Assembly: GCF_000517125.1 (NCBI RefSeq) | Contig: NZ_KI912157.1 | Coordinates: 278,979 to 342,978, forward strand | Length of the DNA stretch: 64,000 bases | Direction: 5' to 3' | Source: Arthrobacter sp. MA-N2 | Lineage (GTDB): Bacteria > Actinomycetota > Actinomycetes > Actinomycetales > Micrococcaceae | Shown here: positions 16,365 to 23,922 of the stretch, one piece after another | Layout of the letters: each line of letters opens with the position of its first letter | Position numbering within the stretch: position 1 is the first letter of the stretch | The notes under the pieces: generated by a model | The model's database searches: none | What the model was told of the DNA's origin: nothing | Seen by the model: only the letters and a program-made list of their open reading frames with translations | Made by a program: the position numbers and the translations under genes

Positions 16365-18034
16365 GCAGCCACACCAGTGAAGGCACCATTGCCTGGCCGG
16401 CGGACCTCGCCGCAGAATTCCGTGCCAAAGGCTATTGGGAAGACCGCGCTCTGGGCTCTTACATCGTCGACACGGCCGACCGGTTGCCGGAGAAGGTCGC
16501 CGTCGTTGACGGGGATCTGAGGCTGACCTACGCCGAACTGGCAAACAGAATGGATGCGGCCGCGGAACGACTCCTTGGCTTGGGACTGCGGCCTGATGAC
16601 CGCATCATGGTCCAGCTGCCCAACGGCTGGCAATTCACCGTGCTGACGCTGGCATGCTTCCGTGCCGGCATCATTCCTGTGATGGCACTGCCGGCACACC
16701 GGCAATACGAGCTGTCCTTCCTCACGGAACTCTCCGAAGCAAGGGCCATCGCCGTCCCGGACGTCATCAAGGACTTTGACCACCAGGAATTGGCCGAAGG
16801 CCTGGCGGCAACCATCCCGTCGCTGGAGTTCATTCTCGTGTCGGGGGAAGCCAACGCCCGGAACGTTCGCCTCGAGGACATCCTGGCTCCCGGAGCGGAT
16901 GCCCCCGGCGCAAGGGCCAGACTGGACGACTCCGCACCGTCACCCGATTCGCCCGCCCTGTTCCTCCTCTCCGGCGGCACCACCGGCCTGCCCAAGCTCA
17001 TCACCAGAACCCACAACGACTACGCCTATAACATCAAGGCCACCTCCATCCCCACCGGAGTCACGGAGAACACCGTGTATCTGGGCACGCTTCCTGCCAG
17101 CCACAATTTCCCGTTGGCATGCCCGGGCATTCTGGGGATCCTGTTCGCCGGTGGCCGCGCAGTCATGCTGCCCAGCCCTGAACCGCGCAAAGCCTTCGCC
17201 ACCATCGAACGCGAGAAGGTAACCCTGTCAACGGCGGTCCCCGCGGTCGCCCAGCGGTGGATCGAGTACCAGCAGGAAACCGGCGGCGATCAGCTGGCCA
17301 GCCTCGAAGTCCTCCAGGTGGGCGGCTCCCGCCTCCCGGATGAAATTGCTCGGAAGGTGAAACCGGTCCTGGGCGCGACACTGCAGCAGGTCTTCGGCAT
17401 GGCCGAAGGGCTGATCAACACGACCCGCCTCGATGACCCGGATGACGTCATCTGCGCCACGCAGGGCCGCCCCGTATCCGAAGCCGACGAAGTCCGCATC
17501 GTGGGTGAGGCCGGAGAAGACCTGCCCGACGGCGTTGCCGGGTCCATCCTGACCCGCGGCCCCTACACACCCCGGGGCTACTACCGCGCCCCGGAAGCCA
17601 ACGCCCGCGCCTTTACCCCCGATGGCTGGTACGCCAGCGGAGACATCGTGGAACGGCGCCCCGACGGAAACCTCATCGTCCAAGGCCGCGACAAAGACAT
17701 GATCAACCGCGGCGGCGAAAAGATCTCCGCCGAAGAAATCGAAAGCCTCGTCTACCGGATCGAAGACGTCACCATGGCGGCCGCGATCGCCATGCCGGAC
17801 CCACATCTCGGCGAACGGCTCTGCCTCTACATCACCGTCAAACCCGGAACAGAAGTAACCCTCGATCAGATCCAGGGCATGCTGCGCCAAACAGGGGTGG
17901 CGGCCTTCAAGATTCCCGAACACCTGGTGGTTGTAGACGAACTGCCTGCCACCAAGGTCGGCAAGATCAACAAGAAGGAACTCCGAGCCGACATCGCCGA
18001 ACGGCTGGGTACTGCCGGCGCCCACGCAAAGTAG
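16361..18034 (+). CDS. aryl-AMP ligase, salicylate/2,3-dihydroxybenzoate type (EntE/DhbE-like)
   Basis: 557 residues of the ANL adenylating superfamily. Motifs: the phosphate loop LLSGGTTGLPKLITRTHNDY, QQVFGMAEGLINTTRLDDP, the GWYASGDIV segment, the hinge GRDKDMINRGGEKISAEEIE, and the C-terminal catalytic Lys in LPATKVGKINKKEL. N-terminal residues such as YIVDTADRLPEKVAVVDG and the NFPLACPG stretch are those of the 2,3-dihydroxybenzoate/salicylate-AMP ligases. Start overlaps the previous stop (ATGA). No carrier protein or siderophore genes are nearby, so activation for catabolism to salicylyl-CoA is more likely than siderophore synthesis. Confidence 0.88.
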   Translation: MSSHTSEGTIAWPADLAAEFRAKGYWEDRALGSYIVDTADRLPEKVAVVDGDLRLTYAELANRMDAAAERLLGLGLRPDDRIMVQLPNGWQFTVLTLACFRAGIIPVMALPAHRQYELSFLTELSEARAIAVPDVIKDFDHQELAEGLAATIPSLEFILVSGEANARNVRLEDILAPGADAPGARARLDDSAPSPDSPALFLLSGGTTGLPKLITRTHNDYAYNIKATSIPTGVTENTVYLGTLPASHNFPLACPGILGILFAGGRAVMLPSPEPRKAFATIEREKVTLSTAVPAVAQRWIEYQQETGGDQLASLEVLQVGGSRLPDEIARKVKPVLGATLQQVFGMAEGLINTTRLDDPDDVICATQGRPVSEADEVRIVGEAGEDLPDGVAGSILTRGPYTPRGYYRAPEANARAFTPDGWYASGDIVERRPDGNLIVQGRDKDMINRGGEKISAEEIESLVYRIEDVTMAAAIAMPDPHLGERLCLYITVKPGTEVTLDQIQGMLRQTGVAAFKIPEHLVVVDELPATKVGKINKKELRADIAERLGTAGAHAK

Positions 18035-18043
18035 AGGACTGCC

Positions 18044-19168
18044 ATGACTGAGAACATCACCCATGAATCAGTGGCCGCCAGCCACGCCGTGCCGGAGCCG
18101 ACGCCTGAAGAGGCTGTCCAGCTGGAAAAGCTGTATGCGGACTTCGAGACCGAGAACCTGATTCCGTTGTGGACCGAAATTGGGGATCTGATGCCGATGG
18201 TTCCCTCTCCGAAGGCTGTGCCGCACGTGTGGCGGTGGAGCGATCTGTATCCGTTGGCTGCCCGTGCCGGTGATCTGGTGCCGGTGGGCCGTGGTGGGGA
18301 ACGCCGTGCGATCGCGTTGGCCAACCCCGGCCTTGCCGGCACCGCCTACGCCACCCCGACGCTGTGGGCTGCCATCCAGTACCTCGGTGGCCGTGAGACC
18401 GCACCGGAGCACCGCCACTCCCAGAACGCGTTCCGCTTCGTGGTTGAGGGCGAGGGTGTCTGGACCGTGGTGAACGGGGATCCGGTGCGGATGTCCCGCG
18501 GTGACTTCCTGCTGACCCCGGGGTGGAACTTTCACGGCCACCACAACGACACCGACGAGCCGATGGCCTGGATCGACGGCCTGGACATCCCGTTCGTGCA
18601 CTACGCCGACGCCGGATTCTTCGAGTTCGGCACCGAGCGCGTCACCGACGAGGCGACCCCGGACATCTCCCGCTCCGAGCGGCTCTGGGCCCACCCCGGC
18701 CTGCGCCCCCTCTCCGGCCTGGATGACACCACCAGCTCCCCCATCGCCGCCTACCGCTGGAAGTACACCGACGCCGCGCTGCGCGAGCAGCTCCTGCTCG
18801 AAGATGAGGGCCACCCGGCCACCGTCTCCCAGGGCCACGCAGCCGTCCGCTACACCAACCCGACCACCGGCGGGGACGTCATGCCCACGATCCGGGCGGA
18901 ATTCCACCGCTTCCGGGCCGGCGCGTCCACCGAACCCCTGCACGAGGTCGGCTCCAGCGTGTGGCAGGTCTTCGAAGGCCGTGGCAGTGTAGTCCTGAAC
19001 GGCGAGACCAGGACCCTGGACAAGGGCGACCTGTTCGTGGTCCCGTCCTGGGCCGAATGGTCCCTGCAGGCCGAGACAGAGTTTGATCTGTTCCGCTTCA
19101 GCGACGCCCCGATCTTTGAACGGCTGAACTTTAACCGCACCTACACCGAAGGACGCAAGAACGCATGA
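18044..19168 (+). CDS. gentisate 1,2-dioxygenase
   Basis: 374 residues with two cupin barrels, the normal size. The N-terminal cupin carries the Fe(II) ligands in APEHRHSQNAFRFVVEGEG and GWNFHGHHND; the second barrel (PLHEVGSSVWQVFEGRG, then VVPSWAEWSLQ) is the usual degenerate copy. The enzyme opens gentisate between C1 and C2 to maleylpyruvate. It starts 10 bases after the ligase stop with an AGAGGA ribosome site, and overlaps the hydrolase gene by 4 bases. The neighbours encode the two enzymes that finish the pathway. Confidence 0.95.
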   Translation: MTENITHESVAASHAVPEPTPEEAVQLEKLYADFETENLIPLWTEIGDLMPMVPSPKAVPHVWRWSDLYPLAARAGDLVPVGRGGERRAIALANPGLAGTAYATPTLWAAIQYLGGRETAPEHRHSQNAFRFVVEGEGVWTVVNGDPVRMSRGDFLLTPGWNFHGHHNDTDEPMAWIDGLDIPFVHYADAGFFEFGTERVTDEATPDISRSERLWAHPGLRPLSGLDDTTSSPIAAYRWKYTDAALREQLLLEDEGHPATVSQGHAAVRYTNPTTGGDVMPTIRAEFHRFRAGASTEPLHEVGSSVWQVFEGRGSVVLNGETRTLDKGDLFVVPSWAEWSLQAETEFDLFRFSDAPIFERLNFNRTYTEGRKNA

Positions 19169-19998
19169 AACTCCTCACCCTCCGTCTCTCCCAGGGAGCA
19201 GAAACCGTCACGAAGGCTGTCCGCCAGGACGGCGACACGCTGACCGAAATTGACGGGTTCTCCGACGTCGGAGCGCTCCTGAAGGACAGCAACTGGGAAG
19301 CCATCGCCCAGGCCGCCTCCGGCGCCACGCACCCGCTCGAAGGCGCCGACCTCGACGCCGTTGTCCCCGCACCGGGCAAGATCATCTGCGTGGGCCACAA
19401 CTACCGCAACCACATCAAGGAAATGGGCCGGGAAGTCCCCGAGTACCCCACCCTGTTCGCCAAGTACGCCGAGTCACTCATCGGACCCAACGATGACCTG
19501 GCCCTGCCGCAGGAGTCCGACACCGTTGACTGGGAATCCGAACTCGCCGTCGTCATCGGCAAGAAGGGCCGCCGGATTTCCGAAGCCGACGCCGCAGACC
19601 ACATCGCCGGCTACGCCGTCCTGAACGACGTGTCCATGCGCGACTACCAGTTCCGCACCATCCAGTGGCTGCAGGGCAAGACCTGGGAGAAGTCCACCCC
19701 GTTCGGTCCCGCCCTGGTCACCAAGGACGAATTCAGCGGCGGCCTCATGACCACCGCGGTGGACGGCGAAGTCCAGCAGTCCACGCCGACGAACGACGTG
19801 GTCTTCACCCCGGAATTCCTGGTTTCCTACATCTCCACCATCATCACCCTGAACCCGGGCGACGTCATCGCTACCGGCACCCCCGGCGGCGTCGGACATG
19901 CGCAGGATCCGAAGCGGTACCTGCAGGAAGGCCAGCTCCTGGTCACCACCATTGAGGGCCTGGGCCAGCTGAACAACCGCGTGGTCAAGGAAGCCTGA
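19165..19998 (+). CDS. fumarylpyruvate hydrolase (FAH family)
   Basis: 277 residues. The C-terminal FAH domain shows KIICVGHNYRNHIKEMG, the metal-binding acids in DWESELAVVIG, and the conserved NDVSMRDYQFR and GDVIATGTPGGVGHAQDP. In gentisate pathways this protein hydrolyses fumarylpyruvate to fumarate and pyruvate. The start overlaps the gentisate dioxygenase stop by 4 bases and the stop overlaps the isomerase start by one base, so the three are translationally coupled. Confidence 0.93.
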   Translation: MKLLTLRLSQGAETVTKAVRQDGDTLTEIDGFSDVGALLKDSNWEAIAQAASGATHPLEGADLDAVVPAPGKIICVGHNYRNHIKEMGREVPEYPTLFAKYAESLIGPNDDLALPQESDTVDWESELAVVIGKKGRRISEADAADHIAGYAVLNDVSMRDYQFRTIQWLQGKTWEKSTPFGPALVTKDEFSGGLMTTAVDGEVQQSTPTNDVVFTPEFLVSYISTIITLNPGDVIATGTPGGVGHAQDPKRYLQEGQLLVTTIEGLGQLNNRVVKEA

Positions 19999-20756
19999 TG
20001 GTCGCGCGCCACGACCAGACGTCGGACCCGCAGCTGCTCGAATCGCTGCTGCAGGCCCGGCGTGGGACCGCGTTCTTCGCGCGCAAGCTCAACGAGCTCT
20101 CCGACGCGGACCTCGACGGCCCCTCGTTGCTGCCGGGCTGGACCCGCCGCCACGTGACCGCACACATCGGCTACAACGCCCGCGCCATCGCCCGGCTCAT
20201 CGAATGGGCCGCGACCGGCGTGGAAACACCCATGTACGCGTCCACCGAGGTCCGGGACCACGAAATCAACTTCGGGGCCACCCTCCCGCCGATCGCGTTG
20301 CGGCACCTCTTCGACCACTCAGCGGTGCACCTGAACGTCGAATGGCGCGACCTGCCAGCAGACTCCTGGCACCACAAAGTCAAGACCGCCCAGGGCCGGA
20401 CTGTCCCGGCCGAGGAAACCGTCTGGATGCGCACCCGCGAGGTCTGGACCCACGCCGTGGACCTGGACAACGGCGCGACCTTCAGCGATATCCCCGCACC
20501 GGTGCTCGAACGCCTCCTGGGAGACATCACCGGAGCGTGGAAAACCCGCGGCACCGACACCGGACTCCTCATCAAGGTCACCGGCCCGCAGCCCGAGCTT
20601 GAATTCGGCAGCACCGGTCCGGACACTCCCCTGGTGATCTCCGGCCCGCTTGCCGGAGTTGCCCGCTGGGCGACCGGCAGGGGAACCGACGGCGTCACCG
20701 CCACCCGGAACGAAGCACCCCTGGCCCAAACACCCGGAGCGCCCAAATGGATCTAA
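19998..20756 (+). CDS. mycothiol-dependent maleylpyruvate isomerase
   Basis: 252 residues of the DinB-like/MDMPI family. The N-terminal helical bundle has LLPGWTRRHVTAHIGYNARA, with a metal-ligand His, and the Glu and His ligands are expected in MRTREVWTHAVDLDNG, the family RxxEVxxHxxDL motif. It converts maleylpyruvate to fumarylpyruvate with mycothiol, a thiol confined to actinobacteria, and so supports an actinobacterial host. Last gene of the salicylate/gentisate operon. Confidence 0.93.
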   Translation: MVARHDQTSDPQLLESLLQARRGTAFFARKLNELSDADLDGPSLLPGWTRRHVTAHIGYNARAIARLIEWAATGVETPMYASTEVRDHEINFGATLPPIALRHLFDHSAVHLNVEWRDLPADSWHHKVKTAQGRTVPAEETVWMRTREVWTHAVDLDNGATFSDIPAPVLERLLGDITGAWKTRGTDTGLLIKVTGPQPELEFGSTGPDTPLVISGPLAGVARWATGRGTDGVTATRNEAPLAQTPGAPKWI

Positions 20757-21036
20757 AGAATTTTAGTACGCCATTTGCGAGACGCGAACAGCCACAAACG
20801 CTTCGAGAGTAAGTGATGTAGTCGGGGATTTTTCGATCCGCAGCGTGTGACGCCCACACCCAATCATTTAAGAGTTTGAAGTACACCCCAACCTGACGTC
20901 AGGATGTTTCCTAAAACCCGTCAGAATAGAGTCCGAATCGTACTCAGGGTGGTGCCTCACCGGAAGGCCTAAGATCCAAATCTGACAGAAGGACGCGCCC
21001 TCGGAGCCACACAAAAAGGGGTATGGAAAGGCACCT

Positions 21037-23010
21037 TTGCGGAGAGTGCCGTGGTGGATCTCTCGGGTTGAACACGTAAGGGACGCGAGTTCGCATGCAC
21101 TCCGAATCAACTCGATTGAATTGCTGGGAGGCAACAGGACCGTCGACCTGAAGCCAGGTTTGAACCTTATTCGTGGGGACATCACAACGGGCAAGACCAC
21201 ACTCGTTCGCTTGCTCCGAGGCTTCTTGGGGAACATTCCTAAGCACATGCCACCGGAAATGGAGCAGGTGCGGGCACTAACGGGCGAGGTCCTGCTCGGC
21301 GACAGACTGTGGAAGCTTTACCGTCCTATGGTCACCACTAAGGATGCCCCAGTTGAAGTGGCAGAGGCGGATTCGTCCGAAGAGGTAGAAGGTATAGCTC
21401 TGCGCCTGCCGGCCGCCGGCTCGGCGGGCTATGGAGAGTTCGTACTGCAACAGCTTGGTTTGCCAGTGGTCTCTGTTCCCCGCGCTAGAAAAGAACCCAC
21501 CCTTGACCAAACGCCGGTAACCATTAACGACTGGCTGCACTATTGCATCGTCACCGGCGACGAGTTGGACGTTCAGGTCTTTGGGCACCGTGAGACATTC
21601 CGTGATCACAAACGGCGTTGGGTGTTTGAAATCGCCTATGGCCTATACGACGAGGAACTCGCACGACTTTCTGCCCAAATCCGTCAAGTGGATCTGTCCA
21701 TCCGCGCAGCAGAGGCCGAGCATGAAGTAGTGGCAGCTTTTCTGGCGGAGGCAGAGTTCGGGAGCAAGGAGGAATTAGAGGGTACTTTGGAGGCCGAGCA
21801 GGAGACACTGTCCGCACTTCAGCAAAGCCAGCATGACACCCGTAGTGCCTTCGAACATGAGCCAGCAGAGGAGATCGCTGCGTTGCGGGCTGGCGTGCTA
21901 GACCTACGCAAGGAAATTGACGCCGATAAAGCCGAGCTTCGGCAACATGAGGCGCAGCTTCGTGACCTCTTAGACCTGGAACGTCAGTTGGTGAGCCTTT
22001 CCAAGCGTCTTACACGCTCGATAGTGGCAGACGAATGGATGGTTGACTTTGATTTCATCGTTTGCCCTCGCTGCGGCCACGACCTGGACCGACATCGTGT
22101 AGAAACTTCCATTTGCTACTTATGCGAGCAACCTGAGCCAGACATCGCTCCAAATAGGGAGACCCTTCTTCGGGAACAGGACCGCGTTACTTTTCAAATC
22201 GCCGAAACCAAACAGCTCATTGAAGAACGGCGATATAGCCTCGAACGGCTGCGCAATGCGAGTAACGAGGGGGCCGAACGACTGATCAAGCTGTCGGTTC
22301 AGCTTGATCAAGCAACCGAGCAATTTGTGTCGAGCCATGCATCCGAACTAAAAGCTCTAGCAGCACAAGTGGCTACGGTCGAGGCAAATGTTGCTTGGCT
22401 CCTGCGTTCATTGAAACTGTTCGCGCACCAGTCGAACCAGCAGGAGCGCCTAGACATACTCCGCGACCGGAAGGCCGAGCTGGAGGCGGACCTTGAAGCC
22501 CACGATGTTGCAGTCTCTGAGGCAGAGGAAAACATCGCTGCTCTTGAAGCACGGATGCTCGACTACCTCCAGCGCCTGAATGCCCCTACCTTGGGCGATT
22601 TGTTGACCGTCCGGATCAACAGAACAAGCTATCTGCCTGAGGTCAGTGGACGGACGTTCGACGAGCTGTCGAGCCAAGGGCTCAAGACTATTGTCAACGT
22701 GGCGCACACATTGGCTCATCACACGGTCGCAATAGACAGAGGACTCGCGCTACCAGGATTTGTCGTTCTGGATGGAGTATCGGCTAATTCGGGGAAGGAT
22801 GGCCTGGATGGTGAACGTGTTCTTGACATGTACCGGCTCTTCGCTGAGATATCCGACTCCTACAGCGACCAACTTCAGATTCTTGTAGTTGATAATGAGC
22901 TACCTCCCGAGATTGTGGCCGACTTGAACGATCGAATTGTGCTAACACTTTCACAGAACGATCGGCTAATTGTCGGTCCAGCCGAGCTAACCGCCACAAC
23001 GGACCAATAA
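21037..23010 (+). CDS. Rad50/SMC-like ABC ATPase with central zinc-hook-like CxxC pairs
   Basis: About 657 residues. The N-terminal Walker A is GDITTGKTTLVRLLRGFLG (around residue 48). Long coiled coils (residues about 205-335 and 375-520) flank a CPRCGH...CYLCEQ module (about 342-365) that resembles a zinc hook. The C-terminus has an ABC signature (ELSSQGLKT) and Walker B (GFVVLDGVSANSGKDG). This is the layout of the AAA component of ABC-three-component-like or DUF3732-type defence/repair ATPases, but no partner gene is adjacent. Start is uncertain: TTG at 21037 or GTG at 21046. Base composition is lower in GC than the catabolic genes beside it, suggesting separate origin. Confidence 0.8.
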   Translation: MRRVPWWISRVEHVRDASSHALRINSIELLGGNRTVDLKPGLNLIRGDITTGKTTLVRLLRGFLGNIPKHMPPEMEQVRALTGEVLLGDRLWKLYRPMVTTKDAPVEVAEADSSEEVEGIALRLPAAGSAGYGEFVLQQLGLPVVSVPRARKEPTLDQTPVTINDWLHYCIVTGDELDVQVFGHRETFRDHKRRWVFEIAYGLYDEELARLSAQIRQVDLSIRAAEAEHEVVAAFLAEAEFGSKEELEGTLEAEQETLSALQQSQHDTRSAFEHEPAEEIAALRAGVLDLRKEIDADKAELRQHEAQLRDLLDLERQLVSLSKRLTRSIVADEWMVDFDFIVCPRCGHDLDRHRVETSICYLCEQPEPDIAPNRETLLREQDRVTFQIAETKQLIEERRYSLERLRNASNEGAERLIKLSVQLDQATEQFVSSHASELKALAAQVATVEANVAWLLRSLKLFAHQSNQQERLDILRDRKAELEADLEAHDVAVSEAEENIAALEARMLDYLQRLNAPTLGDLLTVRINRTSYLPEVSGRTFDELSSQGLKTIVNVAHTLAHHTVAIDRGLALPGFVVLDGVSANSGKDGLDGERVLDMYRLFAEISDSYSDQLQILVVDNELPPEIVADLNDRIVLTLSQNDRLIVGPAELTATTDQ

Positions 23011-23496
23011 AGCAACTCGCCTGCTTTTGTGTCGCAATCGCCGGCGAGGTCCGCCTCGTACATGGCCTTTGGCCCTGCGGGCGTCGCAGGCGTCGCGGAC
23101 GGCCCTGGCGGATTGCCGCAAGGTTCGCAGGCCCCGGACGTCGTGCGATGTCTCGCAAAAAAGATGAAGTCACGGCCTGGGCCGCCCCAGTCTCCCAGCT
23201 CGTACGCCGCAAGCTTTCAGGTTTTGGTCGGGATTCCTGTACCAGCCCTAGGACTCGTATAGACGCCGACCTGCAGCGATGGCTGGCTAGGAGATTGCCC
23301 ACGGCTGTTATTGAGATGCCGTCTGGCTGTGGCTCCGCTGCCCACAGCCGGGGACAATCCTGATGGGTTATCCACCGCTACTGCTGCTGAGGGAGCTTTC
23401 CCGATGGCTCCCGATTTCAGCCGTGGATAACCCGGTTTGACCCCAACTGTGGACAGCCCGCGTGGTCACCTGAGGGTTGGCTAGACAAAGCCCCGG
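23011..23496. other. non-coding stretch with inverted repeats
   Basis: No convincing gene. It holds an 8-bp stem (23325-23332 with 23342-23349) and a pair of GGGTTATCCAC inverted repeats resembling DnaA boxes (see separate entry). It lies at the 3' end of both the ATPase gene and the transfer operon, and could be an origin or transfer site. Confidence 0.4.
23365..23433. repeat. inverted GGGTTATCCAC pair, DnaA-box-like
   Basis: GGGTTATCCAC at 23365-23375 and its reverse complement GTGGATAACCC at 23423-23433; a further TGTGGACA lies at 23448-23455. TTATCCAC matches eight of nine bases of a DnaA box. The role as origin is inference. Confidence 0.45.
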
Positions 23497-23922
23497 TCAG
23501 AATAGCCCTGGGGGCGGTTCCTCGCAGGGTAGCGGGGCGAGTTTGGAGCGGTGCCCGTCGTCCGGGTTGCAGCCGCGGAACGGCCCGTCAGTTGAGAGTA
23601 GTACGGACATGTGGTGGTCTGCGTGGTCGCGCCACCACACGCTCATCCCTGTGGTCCCGTCGAGGCGCAGGAACTCCCAAGCGCGCCAGAGTGCTTCGAG
23701 GCGGCTGATTGCTTCCGCGTGCTTCCACCATTGCGGGCACCAGGTCACTCCTCCCTGGACGTTAAGCTGCCGGCGATAGCTGGTGGCCAGCTTTTTGCTG
23801 ACGAATTCGGCGACGTTTGGGTAGAACAGTTCGGGCTGGTCTCCGTCGTCCTCGGCTTCTTCCCTGGCGTCAGCTTGAGTGTCGTCCGGTTTGTCGTCCC
23901 ATTCGCCCAGGCCTTCACTCAT
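23497..23922 (-). CDS. DUF4913-family protein
   Basis: 141 residues: an acidic N-terminal stretch (about 30 residues) followed by a domain with TWCPQWWKHAEAISRLEALW, then MSVWWRDHADHHMSVLL and a terminal GPFRGCNPDDGHR. This matches the DUF4913 family found beside conjugation genes on actinobacterial plasmids. The start overlaps the coupling protein stop by 8 bases, so it is the last gene of the transfer operon. Biochemical function is unknown. Confidence 0.8.
   Translation of the reverse strand: MSEGLGEWDDKPDDTQADAREEAEDDGDQPELFYPNVAEFVSKKLATSYRRQLNVQGGVTWCPQWWKHAEAISRLEALWRAWEFLRLDGTTGMSVWWRDHADHHMSVLLSTDGPFRGCNPDDGHRSKLAPLPCEEPPPGLF

Noticed and set aside
16361..18034. Siderophore (enterobactin-like) 2,3-dihydroxybenzoate ligase role
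   Set aside because: No isochorismate, carrier-protein or NRPS genes nearby; the gene is locked into a gentisate catabolic operon.
20757..21036. Possible small gene or tRNA remnant before the Rad50-like ATPase
   Set aside because: Frames are under 25 codons and no cloverleaf could be formed.
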